Positions 34,787 to 43,295 are shown, numbered from the stretch's first letter. The stretch: DNA of 64,000 nucleotides from Bdellovibrionales bacterium (GCA_005793345.1 SXSU01000108.1:1-64000); one strand, 5' to 3'. A program made the numbers and translations. Notes: generated by a model from the letters alone, not told the origin.

Positions 34787-35980
34787 ATGAAAATAAAATT
34801 TAATCCAAAAAATATTTTTTATTTTTTATTTATAATATCAATTATGATTTTCAAAATTGATACCTTTGCAAATTTAGATACTAATGCACCTGAAGATAAA
34901 ACAGATACAGATATTGTTAATTTTCAGGATGATCCAACTAACTCTAGAAAAACTTCCCTAATAACTAGTTGCTCTTTCTCTAAAGAAAAGAAAGATGAGT
35001 TAATTGCAAAACAACAAATTAAAAAAACTGGAAAAACACTTGGCGACTATTATTATGTTGAAATAAAATTAACTCCTGAACTCAGAAATAAAAATTGCAA
35101 AGACTACAAGGGTGAAACCCTCATAGGACTCATCGATAAAAAAAAATTTGATAATTCAACAACGAGTAGCTCTGATAGTACTTTTTCATATGGAGCAAAT
35201 GCATTAACTAAAATACCTCTTAGTTCGATATTAGCTGATGCTACAAGCAAATCACCTTTTGCAAAAGCCACTGAAGATATTCCATTTGGTTACTGCGATC
35301 GAGGGGATGAGTATTTAAGAACTACTCAAGATAATTCTTCATGGAATTCTTTTAAATCCAACTCTAGCCCCTTAATGAGTAAAAAACAAACTATAGAAGA
35401 ATTAAAACCATATCAACAAGTTGCAAGTTTACTTAACCCAAGCTTAGATCCTTTTGATAAATTATCTCAAGCTTTAAGTACAGATAATCAGTTGAATAAT
35501 CTAACTGAAATTTTAGAACAAAATACTTCAAAGTTATATAACACAAAAAAACACACCTTTTTTGGAGAAAAAGAAAAATCTCAATGGAAGTTTTTGTGTG
35601 TAAATTACATAAAGGAAGCTTTACTAAGATCTAATTATACAGATAAATACATTGGAGGGGAAGACTCTGTTGCTATGGCAGAAGTATTAATAAAGGATTA
35701 TGGTTGGAAAGATATTTATAATGAAGAATATTTTAAAGCTAAAATTAAAAATTGTAATGATATTCCTCAAAATACTCTATTGATTTATGGTGGCGGCGAT
35801 GGACATTCTGAATTTAAACTTGCTGAAAATAAATATGGAAGCGACCATATATCAGACTCAATTAGAACAAGAGATTGTAGTTCCTTTAGTGGTGAAGGAA
35901 GGACTCTTAAAAAAATCTTAGTACCACCAGATGTTTATCAAAAGGCCACTAGCAATAACTCAAATCTTGCGACAAATTAA
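34787..35980 (+). CDS. Exported protein with NlpC/CHAP-like C-terminal signature
   Basis: 397-residue exported protein. The hydrophobic N-terminus (IFYFLFIISIMIFKIDTFA, about 10-29) is a signal peptide. Residues 30-260 are low-complexity Ser/Thr/Lys/Asp-rich with no recognised domain. The last 135 residues have the order expected of a CHAP or NlpC/P60-type cell-wall hydrolase: KFLCVNYIKEALLRS (Cys with helix), then LLIYGGGDGHSEFKL (His in GHSEF), then DHISDSIRTRD. Assignment rests on these spaced Cys/His motifs only. The upstream -24/-12 promoter suggests sigma-54 control. A hairpin follows the stop. Confidence 0.6.
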   Translation: MKIKFNPKNIFYFLFIISIMIFKIDTFANLDTNAPEDKTDTDIVNFQDDPTNSRKTSLITSCSFSKEKKDELIAKQQIKKTGKTLGDYYYVEIKLTPELRNKNCKDYKGETLIGLIDKKKFDNSTTSSSDSTFSYGANALTKIPLSSILADATSKSPFAKATEDIPFGYCDRGDEYLRTTQDNSSWNSFKSNSSPLMSKKQTIEELKPYQQVASLLNPSLDPFDKLSQALSTDNQLNNLTEILEQNTSKLYNTKKHTFFGEKEKSQWKFLCVNYIKEALLRSNYTDKYIGGEDSVAMAEVLIKDYGWKDIYNEEYFKAKIKNCNDIPQNTLLIYGGGDGHSEFKLAENKYGSDHISDSIRTRDCSSFSGEGRTLKKILVPPDVYQKATSNNSNLATN

Positions 35981-36001
35981 TAATGAACAATATAATTTCG
36001 A

Positions 36002-36021
36002 GGAAGTTAACTCTAACTTCC
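36002..36021. terminator. Bidirectional hairpin between convergent genes
   Basis: Perfect 8 bp stem GGAAGTTA-ACTC-TAACTTCC between the exported CHAP-like gene and fadJ. No strong T-run on either side. Confidence 0.5.
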
Positions 36022-36045
36022 CCCATGTCATTCAATTCAAATCCA

Positions 36046-38199
36046 CTAACTATAAAACTTACGTTGAGTCTTAGCCATATTACGTAATGGATTGTTTGCC
36101 TTCAATCTTGCACCCTTAGATTGAGCGTAAAATTCTAATTGATCCACAATATATTCAGTTCCAACGGCGTCTGCATACTTTAATAACCCCCCTCTAAACG
36201 GAGGAAACCCTGTACCCATAATCATTGCTAAATCCACTTCATGTGGAGTTTCAACAATTCGATCTTCGTATAAAGCTAAAGAACATTCATTGATCATCAT
36301 AAATACACCGCGCTCTAAACATTCTTTATTAGTTAAAGGATTTGTTGGTTCCTTTAAAGTAAGTTCAGCATATATTGTTGGGTCAACTGCTAATCTTTTT
36401 CCGCTTTCAGAGTAAGTATAAAATCCTTTATTATTTTTACGACCTAGACGTCCTGTTTTCTCAAGTGCATCTAAACATGAAGCCATTTCAATTCGTGCTC
36501 CAAAAGCCTTTTTAAATATTTTTAAAACTTTAATACAAACATCTAATCCCACTTCATCCATCAATGCAAAGGGTCCCATTGGCATTCCAAACTCATTCAC
36601 ATAGGCAGTATCAACGGTTTCAATCGACATGCCTTCATTAAGTAAATGCGCAGCCTCTGCCATGTATGGAAGTAATAATCGATTAACTAAAAATCCAGGT
36701 CCATCTTTTACAACAACTGGCATTTTACCCATTCGTTTTGATAATTCAAAAATAGTTGCCACAGCTTCATGGCTTGTGCTCTCTCCACGGATAACTTCAA
36801 CTAATGGCATTTTATGAACAGGATTAAAAAAGTGCATACCAACAAAATTTTCTGGCTTTGGATGTGCCTTTCCCATTTCTGTGACACTTAAACTTGAAGT
36901 GTTTGTTGCGATGATGGCACTCTCTTTACAATGCTTTGCTGTTTCAGCAATGACTTTCTTTTTAATTTCGATATCCTCAACAATAGCTTCAACCACAACA
37001 TCTAAAGTCTTGAATCCTGAAAAATCCAAAGTCCCAGTTACAAGATCCATTCTTTGTTGCAATTCAAATTTGTTGATAACTTTTTTCTTTACAAGTTTTG
37101 ACCATAAATCATAGGCATGCTTAAATCCGCGAGCAAGAGCATCATTATTAATGTCCTTCATGCGAACATGAACACCCTTATCTGCAGCAACATAGGCAAT
37201 ACCACCACCCATTGTTCCAGCACCAAGAATCCCCATGGCATTTACAGGTTTTGCTTCAACTTTTATTCCCTGTGGTAAACCGTTTTGCTTTTTTACCATT
37301 TCAGTTAAGTAAAAAACATGAATCAAACTTCGACTCACATCAGTAAGAGCTAAATCACAAAAAGTATCTCGCTCTATTCTTAAAGCTTCAGTTCTATCAC
37401 TCATTCCAAGAGTTTTTGAAATCACTTCAATTGCTTTGATAGGAGCCGGATAATGACCATGGGTCGCCTCTAAAACTGTTTGCTTTGCTTTTGAAAAAAC
37501 AATTGGTTTTCCAACAAAACTTTCCAAAACTATATTAACTGTTCCTTTAGCACAAAATTCTTTACGACGCTTCTTTGCACCTTGATCAATAATTTCATGT
37601 GCCCATTTTAAAGTTTCTTTTTCAAGTAATGCGGGATGAACTATTTTATCTACAAGACCAACTTTTAGAGCTTTTTTAGGATTTAATAATTTTCCTTGTA
37701 AAATAACATCTAAGGAAGCCTGTAATCCAATTATTCTCGGCATTCTTACACAGCCACCAAATCCTGGTATGATACCAAGTTTTGTTTCAGGCAATCCAAT
37801 ACGAGTAGAATTATCTTCGCTCGCAATTCGATAATCGCAAGCCATTATCATCTCACATCCACCCCCAGCGCAAGCTCCATTTACAGAAGCAATAACTGGT
37901 ATTGGAAGATCCTCAAGCATATTAAAAATATTTTGACCACTTTCAACAGCAGCTTCAAACTCTTCGCGTTTATTCATGCTTTTTATCTCTTCGATATCAG
38001 CACCAGCAATAAATATTTTTGGTTTTCCAGATCTAATAATTACAGCTCTGTATTTGGAACTTTTTAATTCTTCAATAATTTCTTTAAATCTCATCATTAT
38101 TGGAGTATTTAATTTATTTGCTTTCTCTCCTACCAAATCAAATTCAACGATTGCAATTTCGCCATTAGGAATTAATTTTATACTTTCTTGAATGCTCAT
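36046..38199 (-). CDS. fadJ: Fatty acid oxidation multifunctional enzyme (enoyl-CoA hydratase / 3-hydroxyacyl-CoA dehydrogenase)
   Basis: 717-residue alpha subunit of the beta-oxidation trifunctional complex. The N-terminal crotonase half has the oxyanion-hole motifs FIAGADIEEIKSM and GACAGGGCEMIMACDYRIA, with IGLPETKLGIIPGFGG. The central NAD-binding domain starts VNAMGILGAGTMGGGIAYVA (about 323-342) and includes SIVATNTSSL-type residues and FVGMHFFNPVHKMPLVEVI. Two C-terminal HAD domains follow. The ATG at 38197-38199 is chosen because AGGAGG, lying within the last codons of fadI, precedes it. It is coupled to the thiolase gene (4 bp gap). The name fadJ rather than fadB rests on the anaerobic-type thiolase partner and is tentative. 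Confidence 0.92.
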   Translation of the reverse strand: MSIQESIKLIPNGEIAIVEFDLVGEKANKLNTPIMMRFKEIIEELKSSKYRAVIIRSGKPKIFIAGADIEEIKSMNKREEFEAAVESGQNIFNMLEDLPIPVIASVNGACAGGGCEMIMACDYRIASEDNSTRIGLPETKLGIIPGFGGCVRMPRIIGLQASLDVILQGKLLNPKKALKVGLVDKIVHPALLEKETLKWAHEIIDQGAKKRRKEFCAKGTVNIVLESFVGKPIVFSKAKQTVLEATHGHYPAPIKAIEVISKTLGMSDRTEALRIERDTFCDLALTDVSRSLIHVFYLTEMVKKQNGLPQGIKVEAKPVNAMGILGAGTMGGGIAYVAADKGVHVRMKDINNDALARGFKHAYDLWSKLVKKKVINKFELQQRMDLVTGTLDFSGFKTLDVVVEAIVEDIEIKKKVIAETAKHCKESAIIATNTSSLSVTEMGKAHPKPENFVGMHFFNPVHKMPLVEVIRGESTSHEAVATIFELSKRMGKMPVVVKDGPGFLVNRLLLPYMAEAAHLLNEGMSIETVDTAYVNEFGMPMGPFALMDEVGLDVCIKVLKIFKKAFGARIEMASCLDALEKTGRLGRKNNKGFYTYSESGKRLAVDPTIYAELTLKEPTNPLTNKECLERGVFMMINECSLALYEDRIVETPHEVDLAMIMGTGFPPFRGGLLKYADAVGTEYIVDQLEFYAQSKGARLKANNPLRNMAKTQRKFYS

Positions 38200-38203
38200 T
38201 TGA

Positions 38204-39556
38204 CTACGCCTCCTTCTCAATAATTATAGATCCACCTTGACCGCCACCAATGCAAAGTGTTGCAAGACCAAACTGAACATTTCTTTTTTGCATTTCTTTC
38301 ATCAATGTAACAACTAAGCGAGTCCCTGTTGCACCAACGGGATGCCCTAATGCAATAGCTCCACCATTTACATTAAGTAAATCCATATTCACATCACCAA
38401 TTTTTTCTGATAATCCCAATTTATTTTGAGCAAATTCTTTACTCTCAAAAGCTTTCACACAAGATAAAACTTGTGCAGCAAATGCTTCATTAAGTTCAAT
38501 TAAACCTATATCTTTTAATTGAAGCCCCGCACGTTTTAAAGCAAGTGGAGTTGAATATGCAGGTCCAAGTCCCATTCGCTCTGGTTCAAGTCCCGCAAAA
38601 GCATAACTTCTAATTTTAGCAATTGGTTTATATCCAAGAGCATTTGCTTTTGCTCGACTCATTAATAAAACTGCAGCAGCACCATCGGTAATTGGACAAG
38701 AATTACCTGCAGTGATTGTTCCAGTGGCTTTATCAAAAAATGGTTTTAATTTTGCGAGTTGTTCAATACTTTGTGATTCACGTGGTCCGACATCTTCAGA
38801 AATTACTTCTTTAAAATCTGGAGATTTAAACACTGGTGTTATTTCTAATTTAAAGCGACCATCTTTCATTGCTTTAGAAGCTAATTGATGACTTCGCAAA
38901 GCAAACTGATCTTGTTCCAGCCGACTCAGACCAAATTCTTTCGCCAAGATTTCGGCAGTTTGACCCATATTGATTCCAACAAAAGGATCAGTTAAACCTT
39001 TCATAACAGAAATAATAGGTTTATATGGAGTTTCTGCCATAGGACTTGTTGTAACCATATCAATGATTTGTTTAAAATCTGCTTTCAGTAGAGAACCTAA
39101 GATACCAAGACGTTGCCCTGTGGTTTTTGCACTACCTAATTTTTCAAATAGTTTAACAAATGCACTACTCATTAAAAGTGGCATTTGTGACATGTTTTCA
39201 GTACCACCTGCAATTACAGCAGATAACGTGCCTGATTTAATTTTATCAAATCCAGTAGCGATACTCTCCATGGCAGAAGCACAATTTCTATGAACTGTGA
39301 AGGCTGATGTTTTAAGTGGAAAGCCAGATCCAAGGGCTACCACTCTTGAAATATTGACTGCATCCGCAGGGTTCCCTGCATTTCCAAAAATCACTTCATC
39401 AACTTCATTTACATCCAAGTTAGTTTTTGCAATTAAATCTTTAACCGCTGTTTTACCAAGATCAGCAGCATGTACATTTTTAAAAGTACCACCAGCTTTT
39501 ACGAAAGGAGTTCTAACCCCTTCAACAATCACAACATCATTGTCATTTAATGACAT
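38204..39556 (-). CDS. fadI: Acetyl-CoA C-acyltransferase (beta-oxidation thiolase)
   Basis: 450-residue thiolase, beta subunit of the fatty-acid oxidation complex, which releases acetyl-CoA from 3-ketoacyl-CoA. The nucleophile Cys is in VHRNCASAMESIATG (about 90). ELNEAFAAQVL and the C-terminal GGAIALGHPVGATGTR plus TLCIGGGQGG carry the other catalytic His and Cys. The extended loop and 450-residue length fit FadI/trifunctional-type thiolases rather than the 387-residue FadA type. AAGGAG precedes the ATG. It forms an operon with fadJ. Confidence 0.93.
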   Translation of the reverse strand: MSLNDNDVVIVEGVRTPFVKAGGTFKNVHAADLGKTAVKDLIAKTNLDVNEVDEVIFGNAGNPADAVNISRVVALGSGFPLKTSAFTVHRNCASAMESIATGFDKIKSGTLSAVIAGGTENMSQMPLLMSSAFVKLFEKLGSAKTTGQRLGILGSLLKADFKQIIDMVTTSPMAETPYKPIISVMKGLTDPFVGINMGQTAEILAKEFGLSRLEQDQFALRSHQLASKAMKDGRFKLEITPVFKSPDFKEVISEDVGPRESQSIEQLAKLKPFFDKATGTITAGNSCPITDGAAAVLLMSRAKANALGYKPIAKIRSYAFAGLEPERMGLGPAYSTPLALKRAGLQLKDIGLIELNEAFAAQVLSCVKAFESKEFAQNKLGLSEKIGDVNMDLLNVNGGAIALGHPVGATGTRLVVTLMKEMQKRNVQFGLATLCIGGGQGGSIIIEKEA

Positions 39557-39703
39557 AAACTCTTCTCCTTATAAAATTTTACTCGATAGGCAAAAGTAAA
39601 TTTGTTTGACAGTAGATTAGCGAAGAGTTTTTAAGATGTCACATTTAGATAATATTTTTAAATTTTGATGCGCTACATTTGGTATGGCACATCCCAACTA
39701 TAA

Positions 39704-39760
39704 ATGCTCATGATTAAGTCTGATCGACTGCGCGATTTTATCAGACATTACTTTTAATTA
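39704..39760 (-). repeat. Palindromic repeat module A
   Basis: CTCATGATTAAGTCTGATCG, loop ACTGCG, then CGATTTTATCAGACATTA, with tail CTTTTAATTA. The final TTA (39758-39760) is the TAA stop of the gene at 39758-40909. The inner pairing is reduced to ATCG/CGAT. Confidence 0.8.
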
Positions 39761-40909
39761 ATGGCAAGTGAAGCCCCAGTTATTACTGATCCCCTTTGGA
39801 ACACATTGATGAACCCAAATTTCGACACAAAATTCTTTTTCAGTTGGATTTACATACCAATGATAATTACTTTGTGATGTCAGAAATAATTCTCCAGGAT
39901 TTAAAAGCCTTGCAACTAACGTATGAGTTAAATCATAACTTAACTTACTTCCATTTGGCAGAACAGCGGATGAATTTGATTTTCCATAAACGACTGGCAG
40001 TTGTAAGGACTCAATGCTATTTACAATACTCTCAGCAGCATCACCAATTTTATGCAATCCTGCTCCTGATGGAACACCAAATTTTTTCTCCGCATCAAAT
40101 TGTCTCCCCTGAAAACAAGTATATAAATGTTTTAGCTGGGAATCTATTCCTGGGGTTACAAGCCAAGTTGATACCCCTCCAACTGAAGTGGTTAACCAGG
40201 TATTTTCAGTTAATGGATATTCTCCATGAACACTATCACTCCAATATGCCATACTATTATATCCAGGTCCCCATTGATGCTTTTTAAATGCATCCAGTGA
40301 TGAAGACTTGTCTTTTTTTAACTCCAATTTTATCTTCTCTGGATCAGGCAATGTTCTATTTGCAGAAAGTTGAGCAATTGAGCCAAGTTCATTTACAACT
40401 TTTGATATTTCATAAGACTCTATTTTAAACGAAACATAAAACCAATCTCTCCAAGATTTTGGTTTAAAGAATAAATCATCCTGATTGATTTTTATTATAT
40501 TGAGTTCATCAGGATTATTTACAATATTAAGCGACGCATCCCATTCGAAATAATCTTTCACTTCTCCTGATTTTAAAACCTCACGTCGAACTATAACAAT
40601 TGGATTTTTACTCTTCCAATAATTACCATAATTAAAAGTCGCATTAGATTGTCCATCACCAAAAGGATGATGGTTACTTTCTAAAATTTTAACTGGAATT
40701 CCAATTAATATTTCTTTAATTTTTGAATTTAGATTTGAAGAATTAAATTGATTCATTAGTTTGTTCGCTAATACTGCCTCAAAGGCTAAATTATCACTTC
40801 CCTCTCCCCCAAATGGAATCTCATTATGAGCAAAAACAGTAGGGTGATATTGCAAAATAAAAAAACTGATAATAAAGCCTGAAAAAATATTTGGAATTGA
40901 TTTATTCAA
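39758..40909 (-). CDS. Exported protein of unknown function
   Basis: 383-residue exported protein; signal peptide about 1-27 (IFSGFIISFFILQYHPTVFA). No family recognised. The mature part begins HNEIPFGGEGSDNLAFEAVL and is rich in Trp, Tyr and Asn. The segment 290-335 (GAGLHKIGDAAESIVNSIES) is helical, and the C-terminus has three cysteines (EFCVEIWVHQCV, FTCH) that may form disulfides. It lies between a module A repeat that supplies its stop codon and a composite repeat upstream of its start. CAGGAGTTTACTTTG just before the ATG supplies an AGGAG site. Confidence 0.65.
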   Translation of the reverse strand: MNKSIPNIFSGFIISFFILQYHPTVFAHNEIPFGGEGSDNLAFEAVLANKLMNQFNSSNLNSKIKEILIGIPVKILESNHHPFGDGQSNATFNYGNYWKSKNPIVIVRREVLKSGEVKDYFEWDASLNIVNNPDELNIIKINQDDLFFKPKSWRDWFYVSFKIESYEISKVVNELGSIAQLSANRTLPDPEKIKLELKKDKSSSLDAFKKHQWGPGYNSMAYWSDSVHGEYPLTENTWLTTSVGGVSTWLVTPGIDSQLKHLYTCFQGRQFDAEKKFGVPSGAGLHKIGDAAESIVNSIESLQLPVVYGKSNSSAVLPNGSKLSYDLTHTLVARLLNPGELFLTSQSNYHWYVNPTEKEFCVEIWVHQCVPKGISNNWGFTCH

Positions 40910-40948
40910 AGTAAACTCCTGTTTATGGTTTCAACGAATTTTAAATTA

Positions 40949-40990
40949 AGAAAAATAGACACAAACTAAAGTTTCGATTTTCATAATAAC
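40949..40990 (+). repeat. Palindromic repeat module C (left copy)
   Basis: AGAAAAATAGACACAAACTA, then AAGTTTCGATTTTCATAATAAC. It matches the right copy at 41090-41129 over about 30 bases (ACACAAACTAAAGTTT, then ATTTTCATAATAAC), so the two C modules form direct repeats around A-B. Confidence 0.8.
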
Positions 40991-41049
40991 TACTCATGAT
41001 TAAGTCTGATCGCTTCGCGATTATATCAGACATAATCATAAGCAGTTAT
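40991..41049 (+). repeat. Palindromic repeat module A (best preserved)
   Basis: Arms ATGATTAAGTCTGAT and ATCAGACATAATCAT (one mismatch) enclose ATCGC-TTC-GCGAT; tail AAGCAGTTA. Used here as the reference copy. Confidence 0.9.
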
Positions 41050-41089
41050 TTTCCTGTTTGATTGGGGTGATTTTTAATCACCCCAAATT
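41050..41089 (+). repeat. Palindromic repeat module B
   Basis: TTTTCCTGTTTGATT leads into hairpin GGGGTGATT-TTT-AATCACCCC (41064-41084), then AAATTATG. Same core as 22055-22075 and the terminator at 10371-10407. Confidence 0.85.
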
Positions 41090-41129
41090 ATGAAAACACA
41101 AACTAAAGTTTGTATTTTCATAATAACCT
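41090..41129 (+). repeat. Palindromic repeat module C (right copy)
   Basis: Nested hairpin: outer TGAAAA/TTTTCA (41091-41120), inner ACAAACT-AA-AGTTTGT (41098-41113). Followed by TAATAACC, the same junction that leads into module A on the left side of this array. Confidence 0.85.
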
Positions 41130-41367
41130 AATTACTTCTAATCAATACACGAGTAGTGGCGAAAATTTTATTTGTTTTATTGCAAGTGAATTAATTACCC
41201 TTGCCTTTCAAAATTCGGCACACTTTAACTTAGATTTTAGAATTGAATCTGAACTAAAATAATTAAATGAATTTGTAATTTTTTTTTTGGAAATTAAGAT
41301 TTCAAAAGAAAATCGGAGAACCTAGGGCAAAAAGCCAAGGTATATGATTAAAATTGACTTATGAGAG

Positions 41368-41390
41368 TTGACATGGTTTTTTAATGTCAA
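41368..41390 (+). promoter_or_regulatory. Inverted repeat over the Bor-like translation start
   Basis: TTGACAT and ATGTCAA (7 bp arms) end one base before the ATG at 41392, where a ribosome-binding site would sit; none is visible. It may be an operator or a translation-control hairpin. Confidence 0.35.
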
Positions 41391-41391
41391 T

Positions 41392-41796
41392 ATGAAAAAT
41401 AAATTTATTTTTATAGCACTAATGGTTTTCCTAAGTGGTTGTTCAAGTGTTCAACACATTCGGAAAGATGATTATTATAGTTATGATTACGGGGTCTCAG
41501 GAATGGTGGTTGGACAAAGAAACGAAGCCTTTCGCCATCACCCAATTTTTGCGGACATTAAGGAATTAAGTTTAGAAGGACCCGCAAATAAAGAACAAAA
41601 TTTAAATTACTTTTTATTTGGAACCTTTCCTCTTAGACCAGAAGTTAAACTGAGTGAAGTCTGTGGAAAAGAGTCTTTTCGACAAGCCTATGTTTCAAAT
41701 AATTTATGGCAAGGTTTAGTTTCTATTTTAACTATTGGTATTTATACTCCTAGAACTCTACAAGTGTGGTGCGGTGATGCGAAAAAAAGTATTTAA
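41392..41796 (+). CDS. Bor/Iss-family-like lipoprotein (first of pair)
   Basis: 134-residue outer-membrane lipoprotein. The signal peptide ends MVFLSGCSSVQ (typical lipobox, Cys at about 17). The C-terminal half fits the phage lambda Bor pattern: NYFLFGTFPLRPEVKLSEVCG, then WQGLVSILTIGIYTPRTLQVWC, with two conserved cysteines. Bor and Iss raise serum resistance in E. coli; the role here is unknown. The ATG at 41392 is chosen because the signal peptide begins there (MKNKFIFIA). It overlaps the second Bor-like gene by 20 bp. Confidence 0.8.
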   Translation: MKNKFIFIALMVFLSGCSSVQHIRKDDYYSYDYGVSGMVVGQRNEAFRHHPIFADIKELSLEGPANKEQNLNYFLFGTFPLRPEVKLSEVCGKESFRQAYVSNNLWQGLVSILTIGIYTPRTLQVWCGDAKKSI

Positions 41797-42082
41797 ATCA
41801 TTATTGTTGGTAGTTTGTTTTCTTCACCTAGGTTGTGCTGGTGTTAAAATTGTTGAAGATCGTAAACCCAATGAAAAAACTCAATTGGTGGAAGATTATT
41901 CTTACGATATTCATATCCCATTTTTTAGATATGTTTCAACTCCCGTAGATATTGTGAAGTTATGTAAAGGCAAAGAGTGGAAAGATCTTTATGTAAGTGG
42001 AACTGTCTTAGGTGGTTTTGTTTCAGTTTTTACTCTTGGAATTGTTTATCCTCAAAAAGTTGAAGCCACTTGTCTTAATTGA
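41777..42082 (+). CDS. Bor-family-like lipoprotein (second of pair)
   Basis: 101-residue paralogue of the preceding gene. The signal peptide starts MRKKVFKSLLLVVCFLHLG and the lipidated Cys follows in GCAG. The C-terminal part keeps the same pattern: TPVDIVKLCKGKEW, GGFVSVFTLGIVYPQKVEATC. The ATG at 41777 lies inside the end of the first gene in another frame, giving a 20 bp overlap and probable translational coupling. A tandem duplication followed by divergence is likely. A clear terminator follows. Confidence 0.75.
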   Translation: MRKKVFKSLLLVVCFLHLGCAGVKIVEDRKPNEKTQLVEDYSYDIHIPFFRYVSTPVDIVKLCKGKEWKDLYVSGTVLGGFVSVFTLGIVYPQKVEATCLN

Positions 42083-42104
42083 TTTTCTCATTTTAAGATT
42101 TAAT

Positions 42105-42134
42105 AAGGCTCAATATATAAGATTTGAGCCTTTT
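42105..42134 (+). terminator. Rho-independent terminator after Bor-like pair
   Basis: Perfect 9 bp stem AAGGCTCAA/TTGAGCCTT with a 10-base loop, followed by TT. It starts 23 bp after the stop codon. Confidence 0.75.
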
Positions 42135-42182
42135 CCATCCTCTTGAAGCAACACTCAAGTATCACACCCCTCTGGTAACATA

Positions 42183-42212
42183 TATAAACTACTATAAACT
42201 ACTATAAACTCC
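42183..42212. repeat. Short tandem repeat, 3 x 10 bp
   Basis: TATAAACTAC is repeated about three times, the last unit imperfect, in the gap between the Bor-like pair and the disrupted gene. Confidence 0.7.
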
Positions 42213-42303
42213 TTAACTTTAAGATATTGCTCACTCAAAAGAATTTAGATTTTGGCATTCGATGCATGTGAATATCATTATCTAATAATTTATAGGAGAA
42301 GTT

Positions 42304-43057
42304 ATGTTAAAGTTTTTTACATCTGTTTTACTTTTTTTGTCTTTCACATGTTTTGCATCCATAGAAAATTCTTGCAAAAGTTTATTCAATTACTCATCGG
42401 CTTCAACTTCTCTTATATCAATTGGCAATAAAAAAAAATTTGGAAATTCTAGTTAATAATAATGGCCAATTAGTAGTAAAGAAAAAAAATAATCTACTTC
42501 GGAAGGTATTATTTGCTAAAGAAAAACTAAGTGTTATTACAACTGGACGACAATTTTTAGATTTGTTTACCCAAAAAGAAAACGAAATGGGTAGTTTTAA
42601 TTGTTTAATTTCAATATTAGAAAATGAGATTCCAATAGCGATATCTGTATCACAGAACTACACTTCCAGAAAAGAACCTCCATTTCCAGTTTCAATAAGA
42701 GTTTTCCTTCCAGCAATGCCTGAAGAATTGGTTCAACAAGTTTCAGGTTACAATCAATCGCAATATGCTCATGGAGAAGAGCTATTTGGAGCAATGTTTC
42801 AAGAAATCATAAATGTTTATAATGGTTACTCTAGAAATGAAGGATCATTTAACGAGCTTGAAAATGAGTCTTGGTCTAGAGATGGACTCACTTATATTTA
42901 AACAGGGTATATTGAGGGTGTAGTTGATTCTGATAGAAACAACAAAAATCAGGAATATTTGAAGATTTATATGCACAATGGTCGTGCTGAAGAAACATTT
43001 TCAGAAAGACTTTTAGATGCTCTATTTAAATCTGCAAACTTACGTTTTGTACCGTAG
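42304..43057 (+). pseudogene. Disrupted exported-protein gene (frameshift plus in-frame stop)
   Basis: An ORF starts at ATG 42304 after AGGAGAAG with a signal peptide (MLKFFTSVLLFLSFTCFA), then stops after 50 codons at 42454-42456. A run of nine A residues (42430-42438) precedes the shift. Losing one A would join it to the next frame (NLEILVNNNGQLVVKKK onward), which runs to a TAA at 42899-42901. The same frame continues for 51 more codons (TGYIEGVVDSDRNNKNQE to NLRFVP) to TAG 43055-43057. The inferred intact protein is about 250 residues. The family is not recognised. A sequencing error in the A-run cannot be excluded, but the second lesion makes decay more likely. Confidence 0.7.
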
Positions 43058-43209
43058 CATTTTAGCTTTAAAATTTGATAGCTCTTTTGAGAGCAGATTT
43101 ATTTTAAATTTTTTTCAATGGAAAATATGATTTTGAATTCTCTATATTCGCTCCTAAATTGCTTGCCCTTTTTTTATCCCCTATCTAGTCTACACCCTTA
43201 ATGATTATA

Positions 43210-43269
43210 TCCTTTCTTTTAATAAGGGAAAGAATATGCTATTTCTTTCCTTGATTTAAGGAAAGAAAT
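43210..43269 (+). promoter_or_regulatory. Two inverted repeats upstream of the AAA ATPase
   Basis: Perfect 12 bp arms ATTTCTTTCCTT and AAGGAAAGAAAT with a 5-base loop (43241-43269). A related imperfect repeat precedes it, CTTTC to GGAAAG (43212-43233). They end 26 bp before the start codon. Either an operator or a leader hairpin. Confidence 0.55.
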
Positions 43270-43295
43270 CCAATATCCTTAATATAGGAGTTAAT

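Larger units (their letters stand above)
40910..41391. other. Divergent intergenic region, about 480 bp
   Basis: Between the divergent exported-protein and Bor-like genes. It holds the C-A-B-C composite repeat (40949-41129), then about 240 bp of AT-rich DNA without an open frame that I can support. A short inverted repeat (TTGACAT/ATGTCAA, 41368-41390) ends one base before the Bor-like ATG. Confidence 0.75.

Noticed and set aside
39796-40287. Plus-strand 163-codon open frame opposite the exported gene at 39758-40909
   Set aside because: No start signal; the minus-strand gene has a signal peptide and a ribosome-binding site.
42252-42268. TGGCATTCGATGCATG upstream of the disrupted gene as a -24/-12 promoter
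   Set aside because: The GG-to-GC distance is two bases too short.
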